In this document: piece by piece, positions 32,801-41,890 of the stretch
Layout of the letters: each line of letters begins with the position of its first letter
Numbering within the stretch: the first letter of the stretch is position 1
Assembly (NCBI RefSeq): GCF_003115845.1
Contig: NZ_KZ819033.1
Location: 1-64,000 of the forward strand
Origin: Brenneria roseae subsp. roseae
GTDB taxonomy: Bacteria; Pseudomonadota; Gammaproteobacteria; Enterobacterales; Enterobacteriaceae
Direction: 5' to 3'
DNA length: 64,000 bases
The notes under the pieces: model-generated
What the model saw: the letters and a program-made list of their open reading frames with translations, nothing else
Databases searched by the model: none
Told to the model about the DNA's origin: nothing
Program-made: the position numbers and the translations under genes

Positions 32801-33019
32801 TCACACTTCCGGGACGACGTCAAAGCCGAGACCTTCGACGGTGTCCCGGAAGACGGCTGGATTGGCTTTTTCTGTCTCATCGTACTCCACATTGACCAGA
32901 CCGGTTTCCAGCGTGACTTCGACACCCTGAACACCATTAAGCGCCTCTAGCGCATTCTTGACCTTGCCGGCGCAACCGCCGCAAGCCATACCTTGAACGC
33001 TGATTGTAGCATAGGACAT
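32801..33019 (-). CDS. copZ: Copper chaperone CopZ (HMA domain)
   Basis: This 72-aa single heavy-metal-associated domain begins MSYATISVQGMACGGCAGKV. The GMxCxxC Cu(I) site is Cys13 and Cys16. The fold pattern continues with ALNGVQGVEVTLETGLVNVEY. It would pass Cu(I) to CopA in the cytoplasm. It lies 36 bases after copA in the same operon and upstream of the CsoR-like repressor, the classical copZA-csoR set of copper homeostasis. Confidence 0.93.
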   Translation of the reverse strand: MSYATISVQGMACGGCAGKVKNALEALNGVQGVEVTLETGLVNVEYDETEKANPAVFRDTVEGLGFDVVPEV

Positions 33020-33055
33020 AAAATACTCTCCATTCTGACGGTTAACAGACCGGAC

Positions 33056-35443
33056 TCAGTCACGCCGCGTCGGTTTCCAATTACGTAACAACAGTGAATT
33101 GCTCAGTACGGAAATCGAACTGAGCGCCATGGCTGTGCCGGCAATCACCGGATTGAGCAACGAAAACGCTGCCAGGGGAATACCCAGCACATTGTAGAAA
33201 AACGCAAAAAACAGGTTTTGTTTCACTTTGCCGAGCGTTGCCCGCGAGAGGCTGATCGCATCGGCAATACTATCCAACCGGTTACGCATCAGCACAACAT
33301 CCGCGGTATCCAGCGCGATATCCGAACCGGCGCCAATCGCGAAACCGATATCGGCGGCCGCCAGCGCCGGCGCATCATTGATGCCATCGCCCACCATCCC
33401 GACGCAGCGGCCGCTGGCCTGTATTCGCTGGATCTCCGCCACCTTGCGCTCCGGCAACATCTGCGCCACAAATCGGTCTATACCCAATTGAGCGGCAATC
33501 ACCGAGGCGACCCGGTGGTTATCGCCGGTAAGCATCACAACCTCGATCCCTTGCTTTTGCAAGGCCTGCACAGCGTCACGCGCGTCGCTTCTTAAACGAT
33601 CTTGCAGGCTGACATACCCCAACAACCGCATCCCGATAGCAACGGCAATCACCGTTTTTCCCTGTGCTTCCAACGTGGCGACCCGCTCGCTATCAAGAAC
33701 GACGCCGCGTTCCGCCAGATAGGTCGGCGATCCCAGCAACCACTCATCACCATCGACCTCAGCCCTGACGCCGCCGCCAATAATGGCCTGAAACGCACTC
33801 ACCTCTGCCGCTGCCACGCCTGATTCCCGCGCATAGCGCGCCAGCGCCTGCCCTAAAGGGTGCTCCGAATGCTGTTCCAGCGACAATGTGACATGAAGTA
33901 GTTCCCCGGCGGTGATCCCCGGCTGCGGAAAAATATCGCTGACAGAGGGCTTTCCCTCCGTTACCGTACCCGTTTTATCCAGTACCAGCACCTGTAAGCG
34001 CCGCACCTGCTCCAGCGCATTGGCATTGCGAAACAGAATCCCCGAACGCGCCCCTTGTCCGGTGCCCACCATAATCGCGGTGGGCGTCGCCAGCCCCAGC
34101 GCACAGGGGCAGGCGATCACCAATACGGCAACGGCACTGACCAGACTGGCCGCAAACTCACCCGTGATCAGCCAGTGTGTTAGCCATGTCAGCAACGCGA
34201 GGCTTACCACAACCGGCACAAACACGGCCGAAATCCTGTCCGCCAAACGCTGTACTGCCGCCTTCGACCCCTGAGCGTCTTCCACCATGCGGATAATGCG
34301 CGCAAGCGCCGTATTACTCCCGACGCCGGAGGCCCTGACGCGCAACATCCCGCTCTGGTTCAGCGTCGCGGCATACACCTCAGCGCCCACGCCTTTGACA
34401 ACCGGAACACTTTCTCCCGTCAGCATGGCTTCGTTCACGTCCGACATACCATCCAGAATCACGCCATCGACCGGAATGCTCTCGCCGGGGCGAACCACAA
34501 ACACCTCGCCAACGCGCAGACAGGCGACATCACAATCCCGTATTTCACCGTCAATCTCGATATGGGCGGTGAGCGGTTGCAGATTCAACAAGCCTTCAAT
34601 CGCGGCGCCGGTTTTCGCTTTCGCCCGCCCTTCCAGTAATTTTCCCAATAAAACCAGCGTGATAATCGCTGCACTGGCTTCAAAATAGAGATGTCCATGC
34701 GGATCGGTAAACAACGTAAAGACGCTGAAGACATAAGCCACGCTGGTGCCCAGCGTCACCAGCACATCCATATTCGAGGTGCCATTACGTAGGGCGCTCC
34801 AGGCGCGCCGATAGAAATGACGGCCGCTCCAGAACTGCACCGGCGTCGCCAGCAGCCATTGCAACCAGCCAGGCAGCAGATGTCCGCGCCCGAAAAACAT
34901 GCCCGCCATTTCCACCATCAGTGGCAGAGCGAGGGCGGCGGCGATCAGGAACTCGCGCCGTTCCCGATGCCATGCGCGCTTACGTCGTTCACGCTCGCCA
35001 TCGCGATCGCCTTCATCAATAACATGCGCCAGATAGCCAGCGCGTTCTATCTGCTCAATAATACGGTCGCGATCGGCTATCCCCGGCACATAGCGTACGG
35101 CGGCCCGTCCGCTGGCAAACCATACCGTCGCCGACACGCCTCCCAATGCGTTGAGATCGGCGCGGATACGTTCGGCGCAACGTTCGCTGCTCATGCCGAC
35201 GATCTCTACCGTCAGGTTCTGCTCCACCACGTCAAATCCGAGTTTCTGAATCGCGGCAACAACCTCATGCGGCGAACTGGTTTCGGCCTGTAAACGGATG
35301 CGTGCCCGTTCGCTGGCGAAATTGACGTTAGCTTCCACACCATCCAGACGGTTCAGGACGCGCTCTATTCGTACGGCGCAAGCCGCACAGGACATACCGC
35401 CAATCGGCAGGTGAAAAGAGAGGGAGGCGCTGTTGTTTGTCAT
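33056..35443 (-). CDS. copA: Copper-exporting P1B-type ATPase CopA
   Basis: CopA pumps Cu(I) from the cytoplasm. It has 795 aa with two N-terminal HMA domains and about eight membrane helices. HMA1 has an intact GMSCAAC (Cys19, Cys22). HMA2 reads GMSSERC, so the first Cys is Ser86 and the domain is probably defective in binding. The actuator TGES is at 342-345, the transmembrane Cu site CPC at 445-447 and the phosphorylated Asp489 in [16 protein letters not shown] and the C-terminal M7/M8 residues (N, Y, M and S in [10 protein letters not shown] and [13 protein letters not shown]) are present. It is the first gene of copA-copZ-csoR. Related palindromes lie upstream. Confidence 0.96.
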   Translation of the reverse strand: MTNNSASLSFHLPIGGMSCAACAVRIERVLNRLDGVEANVNFASERARIRLQAETSSPHEVVAAIQKLGFDVVEQNLTVEIVGMSSERCAERIRADLNALGGVSATVWFASGRAAVRYVPGIADRDRIIEQIERAGYLAHVIDEGDRDGERERRKRAWHRERREFLIAAALALPLMVEMAGMFFGRGHLLPGWLQWLLATPVQFWSGRHFYRRAWSALRNGTSNMDVLVTLGTSVAYVFSVFTLFTDPHGHLYFEASAAIITLVLLGKLLEGRAKAKTGAAIEGLLNLQPLTAHIEIDGEIRDCDVACLRVGEVFVVRPGESIPVDGVILDGMSDVNEAMLTGESVPVVKGVGAEVYAATLNQSGMLRVRASGVGSNTALARIIRMVEDAQGSKAAVQRLADRISAVFVPVVVSLALLTWLTHWLITGEFAASLVSAVAVLVIACPCALGLATPTAIMVGTGQGARSGILFRNANALEQVRRLQVLVLDKTGTVTEGKPSVSDIFPQPGITAGELLHVTLSLEQHSEHPLGQALARYARESGVAAAEVSAFQAIIGGGVRAEVDGDEWLLGSPTYLAERGVVLDSERVATLEAQGKTVIAVAIGMRLLGYVSLQDRLRSDARDAVQALQKQGIEVVMLTGDNHRVASVIAAQLGIDRFVAQMLPERKVAEIQRIQASGRCVGMVGDGINDAPALAAADIGFAIGAGSDIALDTADVVLMRNRLDSIADAISLSRATLGKVKQNLFFAFFYNVLGIPLAAFSLLNPVIAGTAMALSSISVLSNSLLLRNWKPTRRD

Positions 35444-35533
35444 GACATCATTATCCTTAAGCTTTCCATAAATAAAAAAGCCGTCTTTAATCAGCCCCGT
35501 CGGCTGCCCGATAAAATACCCCCAACCTATAAA

Positions 35534-35560
35534 TAATAATACCCCTCATAGGTATTATTA
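35534..35560. promoter_or_regulatory. Candidate CsoR-type operator, copA side
   Basis: TAATAATACC (35534-35543) and GGTATTATTA (35551-35560) form a perfect 10-bp inverted repeat around CCTCATA. The core ATACCCC..ATAGG with AT-rich flanks matches the style of CsoR/RcnR sites such as TACCC-GGGTA. Just upstream, ATACCCCCAACCTATA (35516-35531) looks like a second copy. They lie 75-120 bases before copA. Confidence 0.65.
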
Positions 35561-35698
35561 TCAGAATAGTATATGCAAATTTTAGATATAATTTATTTTC
35601 AATAAGATAAAAACAATCATTCATATTTTGACAAAAGCATATATAAAAAAATCATTTTTAATGCCCTACCATCCTTCCTAGTATCGAGCTAATAAAAA

Positions 35699-35717
35699 TA
35701 TACCCCATAGGGGTTTA
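35699..35717. promoter_or_regulatory. Candidate CsoR-type operator, receptor side
   Basis: TATACCCCATAGGGGTTTA contains the perfect palindrome ACCCC-ATA-GGGGT (35702-35714). It shares ATACCCC and ATAGG with the copA-side operator. It is 107 bases before the TonB-dependent receptor, where a promoter or 5' UTR would be, which suggests that gene is co-regulated with copA. Confidence 0.6.
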
Positions 35718-35820
35718 TTGCATAACCAAAACATTCCAGAGTTTATTACGCTGAAGATAGAAAAAAACACTAATCAATTGAGTTATAAATTTAATTTATT
35801 CATTTATAAGGGACAGGAAC

Positions 35821-38037
35821 ATGATGACATGCACAGTTATTCGCCACACCAGGCAACATAAAACCTTTCAATTCAGCGCTACGGCGATTTTTATTTCCGG
35901 TATGTTATTCGGCGCGCAAACGGCGAGTTCCGCAACGGCGTCGCCGGATAACACCGATTACACCGAGGGGACGACGAATACCGCCACGCTGGAGGGTATT
36001 ACCGTATGGGGACAGGCGCCTACGGAAGACACCACCTCCTATACCGCGCAGGAGGTAACCGTTGCCAGCAAACTGCCGGTGGCGCTGAAGGATATCCCTC
36101 AATCGGTATCGGTTATTACCCGTCAGCGTATTGAAGATCAGAACCTCACTACGCTGGAAGACGCTTTGCAGCAAACCACCGGCGTGACAATCATTCCCAA
36201 CGGCTCCGGCACCAGCATTATCCGGTCGCGCGGACACAATCTGAATGCCGCCATTGACGGCGTTCCTGTTTACAATGGATTGGGAGGATCGGAGCAGTTC
36301 GATCTGGGGATATACGATCGGGTGGAAGTATTGCGCGGTCCGGCGGCGCTGCTGGGCGGCAGCGGTGACCCCGGCGGCACTGTTAACGTTGTCACCAAAA
36401 AACCGCGGGACGTTTTCACACTTAACGGCACGCTGAGCGCGGGAAGTTGGGACAATTATCGTAGCGAACTCGACGTCACCGGACCGCTGAACGACAGCGG
36501 AACCCTGCGCGGTCGTGCTGTGGGTATCTGGCAGGATCGCGATTTCTTCTACGATAAGACTCATCAGGAAAAAAAAGTGTTTTACGGCGTGGTGGAATAT
36601 GACCTGACGCCAGATACCACGCTGTCTCTGACATTCGCCAATCAAACCAACAATATCACGGCGCCGTATTACGGCCTTCCCACCTATATCAATGGCGCTC
36701 TGCTGGATGTCTCACGATCGGTAAATACCACACCGGAGTGGGCCTGGTACAATAACCACACTCAGGAATATGTTGCCGGGCTGGAACAACGCTTCGATAA
36801 CGGCTGGACCGCCACCGGAAAATTCCGTTATCTGAACAAGGACAATCCGTATAAGGACATCTTCCCACGCGGTATCGGTGTTGACCCTCAGACCTTAACG
36901 CTGCCCTACTCATGGAACCGGCATTATGATTACGAGTATCAACGCTATGCGCTGGACCTGTACGTTGGCGGTCCGTTTACGCTGTTTGGCCGCGAGCATC
37001 AGGCTCTGATCGGCTATAACTATGACGATTATCAGGAACAATATCAGGGCGGAAGGACGTGGGGCTCTCAAGCCTCACAGAACGACATCAATCTGTTCGA
37101 TTCATCCGCGGTACAGGAATACGATGTGGACTGGACGCAAGGTCTACGCACCCGCACCATCCAGAGCGGTATTTATGGGCAGACCCGCTTACGCCTGCTC
37201 GATCCGCTCACCTGGGTGATTGGTGGACGAATCAGCGATTTCAGCGTCAAAGAACGTAGCATCGCCCCCGCAGAACCCACAGGATGGAGCCAAACACAGT
37301 CGGCACGCAGCGAACTTATCCCTTATACCGGCCTGATCTACGAACTGACGCCGCAGCTTTCCCTTTACGGTAGCTATTCTGAAACCTTTGTCCCGCAAAC
37401 GGACAAACGCGCGGACGGTTCAACGCTGGATCCACGTAAAGGTAAACAATATGAAACCGGGATTAAAGGCAGTTTTTATGATGGCGCACTGAATGCTTCG
37501 GTTGCCGTATTCCGCATTGATGACGTCAACCGCGCATTCAGCGATCCGAACTACCCTGATGACGATGTCTACATCGCCGCAGGCAAGGTCAGAAGCGAAG
37601 GGTGGGAAACAGAAATCAGTGGCAGCCCGCTACCGGGTTGGGATATCTCCGCCGGCTACGCCTACCTGAGCACACGCTATCGGTCCGACGACAGCAATAT
37701 CGGCGCCTTCAGTCTGGCCGAACCGAAGCATAGTTTCAAACTGTGGAGCCATTATCGTATTGCCGGTGGTCTGCTGGACGGCCTTGGTTTCGGCGGTGGG
37801 CTTTATGCCGTCAGCAATTATGCCGATGCCAGGGGAAATGGCGAAGAACGCTATCAGGGCGGTTACGCGCTATTGAACGCGGCACTCAGTTATCCCATCA
37901 ATGACAACTTTACCGTCTCGCTCAATGCGGAGAATCTGACCGATCGCAAATACTACGCCAGTATCGGTGGCCGTGGAACGCAGAACGTATATGGTACGCC
38001 ACGTAATTTCACTCTTTCGCTGCATGCGAAATTTTAA
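35821..38037 (+). CDS. TonB-dependent (siderophore-type) outer-membrane receptor
   Basis: This 738-aa protein has an N-terminal signal (about 1-37), a plug domain (about 75-200; LPVALKDIPQSVSVITRQRI and RGPAALLGGSGDPGGTVNVV) and a 22-strand-type beta barrel ending in the Phe of SLHAKF. The probable TonB box is in LEGITVWG. It has the pattern of the siderophore receptor group (FhuE/FpvA/FoxA), but the substrate is unknown. It is the first of seven genes that include an ABC protein, a private TonB-ExbB-ExbD and two exported proteins. A CsoR-style operator upstream and divergent copper genes suggest a copper or metallophore substrate. Confidence 0.92.
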   Translation: MMTCTVIRHTRQHKTFQFSATAIFISGMLFGAQTASSATASPDNTDYTEGTTNTATLEGITVWGQAPTEDTTSYTAQEVTVASKLPVALKDIPQSVSVITRQRIEDQNLTTLEDALQQTTGVTIIPNGSGTSIIRSRGHNLNAAIDGVPVYNGLGGSEQFDLGIYDRVEVLRGPAALLGGSGDPGGTVNVVTKKPRDVFTLNGTLSAGSWDNYRSELDVTGPLNDSGTLRGRAVGIWQDRDFFYDKTHQEKKVFYGVVEYDLTPDTTLSLTFANQTNNITAPYYGLPTYINGALLDVSRSVNTTPEWAWYNNHTQEYVAGLEQRFDNGWTATGKFRYLNKDNPYKDIFPRGIGVDPQTLTLPYSWNRHYDYEYQRYALDLYVGGPFTLFGREHQALIGYNYDDYQEQYQGGRTWGSQASQNDINLFDSSAVQEYDVDWTQGLRTRTIQSGIYGQTRLRLLDPLTWVIGGRISDFSVKERSIAPAEPTGWSQTQSARSELIPYTGLIYELTPQLSLYGSYSETFVPQTDKRADGSTLDPRKGKQYETGIKGSFYDGALNASVAVFRIDDVNRAFSDPNYPDDDVYIAAGKVRSEGWETEISGSPLPGWDISAGYAYLSTRYRSDDSNIGAFSLAEPKHSFKLWSHYRIAGGLLDGLGFGGGLYAVSNYADARGNGEERYQGGYALLNAALSYPINDNFTVSLNAENLTDRKYYASIGGRGTQNVYGTPRNFTLSLHAKF

Positions 38038-38046
38038 CCCAGGCAT

Positions 38047-39807
38047 ATGATGAAGAAACCTTTGTCACATAGCGCACTGTTGGGCGCTTACTGGCGGTCT
38101 GAAGAGCGATGGCGCGCCAGCGGCCTGCTGGCGCTGGTGATCCTGCTCGAAATGGGCACCGTGTATGCGGCGGTGGGGATCAGCAACTGGCAGAAAAATT
38201 TTTTTGACGCCCTGGCTGACTATCAGCGTAGCGCTATCGCGCCGCTGCTGCTGACGCTGGCGTTGCTGATGGGCATCGCGGTGCTGAGCAAAACGTTCAG
38301 CATCTGGTTCACCCAGTTGCTCACACTGCGCTGGCGCAGTTGGCTGGTTGATGTGTTTCTGGAAAAATGGTTGCGGCAGCGCATCTATTACCATCTGGAA
38401 AACGATGCGACAGCCGACAACCCGGACCAGCGTATAGCCGAAGACCTGCGCCAGATGGCGGAAAAGAGCCTGGAGCTGCTGCTAGGACTTCTCACCAACA
38501 TCGCCAACGCCGTCTCTTTTTCCGTGATCCTGTGGGGATTATCCGGCACGCTCTCTCTTACGCTGCTGGGTCACGAATTTCAGGTACCGGGCTACATGTT
38601 GTGGGTCGGCATCGCCTACGCGCTGCTGGGATCGTGGCTGATGGAAAAGATCGGCCGCCCGCTGGTAGGGCTGAGCTATCAACAACAGCGCTGCGAGGCG
38701 GACTTCCGCTATCAACTGATGCGCATTCGGGAAAGCGCCGAGCAAATTGCCTTTTATCGTGGGGAAAGCGAAGAAAACCGGCGTCTGCGCACTGCCTTCT
38801 CCGCCGTTCAGCAAAACTGGCGCGGCTTGATGGTGTACTCAAAACGGGTCGCCTTTACAGAAACCCTGTATATCGAAGCAGGCAGTTTTGTTCCCTATCT
38901 GTTTACCATCCCACGCTATTTTGCCAGACAACTCACCATCGGCGGCGTGATGCAGATGGGGATCGGTTTCGCCCGCCTGCGCACCGCGCTTTCCTGGTTC
39001 CTGTTCAATTACAAAGATCTGGCGTTACTGCGCGCCGTACTGCGGCGGCTGTGTGAATTCGATGATCTGTTACGTCAGCAGGAACGTGGCGATATTGTGA
39101 TCACCTCTTCCGCTGACAACGCCCTGCGTACCCGCGGCCTGTGCCTGCGCCTACCGGACGGCGCACCGCTGGCCGCCATTCCCGATACCGAGATACGGCC
39201 CGGCGAACGTTGGATGATCTGCGGCGGCTCAGGCGGCGGCAAGAGCACGCTGCTGCGCGCGCTGGCGGGATTATGGCCATACGGCAGCGGCAGTGTCGCG
39301 TTTCCGGCCGGTTCTTACCTGTTTCTACCGCAAAAGAGCTATCTGCCCTCCGGCACACTGCGGGAGGCGCTGAGCTATCCCGGCAAGACGCTGGATAGCG
39401 AACGCTGCCGCGATGCGCTGACGCAGGTACGGCTGGAACACTATATCCCTTGTCTGGAGCAGACGGCGCAGTGGGATAAACGGTTGTCGCCGGGAGAACA
39501 GCAGCGGCTGGCGTTCGCCCGCGTGCTGCTGCAACGCCCGGACAGCGTGTTTTTAGACGAAGCCACCTCGGCGCTGGACCGGGAAAACGAAGACAATCTG
39601 TACCGTTTGCTGCGAGAAACCTTGCCAGACGCCACGGTGATCAGCGTAACCCACCACCCGCACCTGACACACTGGCACTCGCATACCCTGCGCATCACGC
39701 CAGCGAAGGAAGAGAGCAACGCCGCCACGTCAGATGAGCCGCAAAGCGCTATTTCGTCTTTGCCCGGCAACGCGGCGGAAACGATCACTGTTAGCAGGGC
39801 GCACTAA
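38047..39807 (+). CDS. YddA/FusD-like fused ABC transporter (SbmA/BacA-type membrane domain)
   Basis: This 586-aa protein fuses a membrane domain (about 1-340, six helices) with an ATPase domain. The membrane part has the ABCD/SbmA_BacA signature (NWQKNFFDALADYQ and WRSWLVDVFLEKWL and DNPDQRIAEDLRQ). The ATPase part has Walker A GGSGGGKST, signature LSPGEQQRLAFAR and Walker B VFLDEATSALD. It resembles E. coli YddA and the FusD ABC protein of the Pectobacterium ferredoxin-uptake (Fus) system. It begins 9 bases after the receptor gene and ends one base before tonB. Transport direction and substrate are unknown. Confidence 0.88.
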   Translation: MMKKPLSHSALLGAYWRSEERWRASGLLALVILLEMGTVYAAVGISNWQKNFFDALADYQRSAIAPLLLTLALLMGIAVLSKTFSIWFTQLLTLRWRSWLVDVFLEKWLRQRIYYHLENDATADNPDQRIAEDLRQMAEKSLELLLGLLTNIANAVSFSVILWGLSGTLSLTLLGHEFQVPGYMLWVGIAYALLGSWLMEKIGRPLVGLSYQQQRCEADFRYQLMRIRESAEQIAFYRGESEENRRLRTAFSAVQQNWRGLMVYSKRVAFTETLYIEAGSFVPYLFTIPRYFARQLTIGGVMQMGIGFARLRTALSWFLFNYKDLALLRAVLRRLCEFDDLLRQQERGDIVITSSADNALRTRGLCLRLPDGAPLAAIPDTEIRPGERWMICGGSGGGKSTLLRALAGLWPYGSGSVAFPAGSYLFLPQKSYLPSGTLREALSYPGKTLDSERCRDALTQVRLEHYIPCLEQTAQWDKRLSPGEQQRLAFARVLLQRPDSVFLDEATSALDRENEDNLYRLLRETLPDATVISVTHHPHLTHWHSHTLRITPAKEESNAATSDEPQSAISSLPGNAAETITVSRAH

Positions 39808-39808
39808 A

Positions 39809-40561
39809 ATGGCAGCCGTTTTTTCAACATCGACCGGCGGAATAACCGACAAGATCGAGAAACTCCTGATCGTCATATTGGCAACCGGGTTGCATATCTT
39901 GCTGATCTATCAGATAGCGCATTTATCGTCGGCGCCTGCCATACCACAACCGCAACCGTCGATCACGCTTGAGCTGTCGCTGACCGCGCCGTCTGCGGCA
40001 GCGTCCGTCACATCGTCGCCGCCCTCGCTTCCCGAAGTCGCGCCGCCAGCGGAGAATGAGCCGCAACAAGGTGATTTACAACAACAGGAAACACCGCCCG
40101 TTGACGAATTCGCGGTGGCGCCGCCGAAACCGGTGGAAAAACATATTGAACCTGGACGAACGATCAAACCCCGGCCCAAACAACCCGCACCGCCGGTTCA
40201 GCAGACAGCGGTTGCCAGCGCCCCCACACAGCCCCCGGCAACTGCCCAGACCACTGTGACATCGCAGGCAGACGGCGCCATAACGCCCGCCTCGGCAAAC
40301 GCGGCGCATCTGAATAACCCTGCACCGCGCTATCCCGCTCTGGCGCTCAAGAGGAAATGGCAGGGAACGGTACAACTACGGGTTCGGGTGCTCACCAACG
40401 GCAGACCGAATGAAATCCTGATTGCACGCAGCAGCGGGCGGGATCTTCTCGATCAGGCCGCGGTAGCGGCGGTACGCCAATGGACGTTTGTACCGGCAAA
40501 AAAAAACGGTGTTCCGCAAGAAAGCTGGACCACTTTTCCACTCAGTTTCAAATTGCAGTAA
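39809..40561 (+). CDS. TonB-family energy transducer
   Basis: This 250-aa protein has one N-terminal membrane helix (about 18-40, LLIVILATGLHILLIYQI), a long Pro/Gln/Lys-rich periplasmic spacer (about 55-165) and a C-terminal TonB domain (APRYPALALKRKWQGTVQLR and AAVAAVRQWTFVPAKKNG). It is probably a dedicated TonB for the receptor two genes upstream. The start ATG 39809 lies one base after the ABC stop; an in-frame upstream start at 39734 overlaps that gene and is less likely. Confidence 0.93.
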   Translation: MAAVFSTSTGGITDKIEKLLIVILATGLHILLIYQIAHLSSAPAIPQPQPSITLELSLTAPSAAASVTSSPPSLPEVAPPAENEPQQGDLQQQETPPVDEFAVAPPKPVEKHIEPGRTIKPRPKQPAPPVQQTAVASAPTQPPATAQTTVTSQADGAITPASANAAHLNNPAPRYPALALKRKWQGTVQLRVRVLTNGRPNEILIARSSGRDLLDQAAVAAVRQWTFVPAKKNGVPQESWTTFPLSFKLQ

Positions 40562-40589
40562 CGCATGATTTCAACCAACGGAGCAGACT

Positions 40590-41264
40590 ATGATTTTCGC
40601 AACCTCTTCATTTTCCGTCGAAACATTAGCGATATGGCTGCTAATCGCGTTTTCGATCATCACCTGGTCGCTGGTCATCCTCAAAGTGGTGCTATTTTAC
40701 CGTCTGGAGCAGCGCAACCACCGCTTTCTGAAAACCTTCTGGTCCGCCAATACGCTGCGTGGCGCCATCACCGCCAGCGCTCATTATATCGGCCCTATCG
40801 CCAATATCGCCAAAGCAGGCATCGCCTCAATTCATATTGATCATGCGACCAGTCAGGGTCTGGCCCAGGAGATTGACTATCAGGATCGCTTCGAGCGCGC
40901 GCTGCGCCATCAAATCCAGCGGGAAAGCCGGGTGCTGGAGTCCGGTCTGGCGCTCGTCGCATCCATCGGCTCCATTTCCCCGTTTGTCGGACTGTTCGGC
41001 ACGGTATGGGGGATCATGGATGCCCTGCAAAGTATCAGCGCCTCAGGCAGCGCCAGCCTGGACGTCGTAGCGGGGCCCGTAGGCTCCGCCCTGCTCGCCA
41101 CCGGCGTAGGCATTGCCGTAGCCATCCCGGCGGTGCTGGCGCACAACTACTTTCTGCGCCGTTTAAAGAGAACTCTGGCGGAGCTGGATGATTTTGCACA
41201 CGACCTTTACGGCATTGTGCAGAAAAATGGCTTCCGACTCGCCACTGACTCACTCAATGCTTAA
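40590..41264 (+). CDS. exbB: ExbB-like proton channel subunit
   Basis: This 224-aa MotA/TolQ/ExbB-family inner-membrane protein has three hydrophobic spans. The family block GLALVASIGSISPFVGLFGTVWG and the third span (PVGSALLATGVGIAVAIPAV) are clear. With ExbD it converts proton-motive force into TonB movement. A GGAG site lies before the ATG. It is the fourth gene of the receptor operon; exbD starts 17 bases later. Confidence 0.95.
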   Translation: MIFATSSFSVETLAIWLLIAFSIITWSLVILKVVLFYRLEQRNHRFLKTFWSANTLRGAITASAHYIGPIANIAKAGIASIHIDHATSQGLAQEIDYQDRFERALRHQIQRESRVLESGLALVASIGSISPFVGLFGTVWGIMDALQSISASGSASLDVVAGPVGSALLATGVGIAVAIPAVLAHNYFLRRLKRTLAELDDFAHDLYGIVQKNGFRLATDSLNA

Positions 41265-41281
41265 TAACCGGGAATATCATC

Positions 41282-41692
41282 ATGGCTTTTACTTCCGCCT
41301 CTCAACATAGCCACCATGAGATACACAGCGAAATCAACGTCACACCCCTGGTAGACGTCATGCTGGTGCTGCTGGTGATTTTTATCGTCACCGCGCCGCT
41401 GCTGACCAATTCCATCCCCATCAATCTACCAAAGACCGCCGCCACCGCGTCGCCAGAGGCGGAAAAACCGCTGGTAATCAGCATCAACGATCGCGGCGAT
41501 CTCTTCGTCGGTGAAGAAAACATACCACCAGAACGGCTTGAAGCACGCCTGATCTCGGCCAGGGAAGCGGATGCCGGCCTACAGGTACAGCTACGGGCCA
41601 GCGAAGCGGTTAATTACGGCGTGGTGGCGAAATCGCTGGTAAGCGTGGAACGTGCCGGCATCAGCAAAGTGGCGGTCATCACTGCTCGTTGA
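41282..41692 (+). CDS. exbD: ExbD-like accessory subunit
   Basis: This 136-aa ExbD/TolR protein has a short N-terminus, one transmembrane helix with the conserved acidic residue (NVTPLVDVMLVLLVIFIVTAP, Asp24-25 region) and a periplasmic domain. It completes the TonB-ExbB-ExbD motor for this operon. The next gene starts after a 198-base gap in which I see no terminator, so the last two genes may be co-transcribed or have their own promoter. Confidence 0.95.
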   Translation: MAFTSASQHSHHEIHSEINVTPLVDVMLVLLVIFIVTAPLLTNSIPINLPKTAATASPEAEKPLVISINDRGDLFVGEENIPPERLEARLISAREADAGLQVQLRASEAVNYGVVAKSLVSVERAGISKVAVITAR

Positions 41693-41890
41693 CGGACGCT
41701 ACGCCGTTCCAGAGGAAGACCTTCCGCTGAAACAGGGAACGGAATTGTTGCCGCTTCCCGACCTTCCACCCGTTAACGGTTGGTATTTTCGTCATCCTTG
41801 CGTAAAGTTGATGCCATTTTCTAACCTTATGGTTGGGAACGATTGTTCTCTGGCAACAAATGCGGCGCTTGATAAGGCAGGGATTTGACG

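Larger units (their letters stand above)
35444..35820. other. copA-TonB receptor divergent control region
   Basis: These 377 AT-rich bases have no gene. They hold a 27-base palindrome (35534-35560), a related A/T-flanked C-tract site (35515-35531) and a 13-base palindrome (35702-35714). A weak Fur-like sequence lies at 35606-35624 (13 of 19 matches to the consensus). Both divergent operons probably start here. Confidence 0.75.

Noticed and set aside
35606-35624. Fur box upstream of the TonB receptor
   Set aside because: Only 13 of 19 positions match, in very AT-rich DNA, so chance is likely. It is noted in the region entry but not called as a site.
41652-41888. 78-aa open frame between exbD and the 729-aa gene
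   Set aside because: It starts inside exbD, has no ribosome-binding site and no family pattern. I treat the gap as non-coding.
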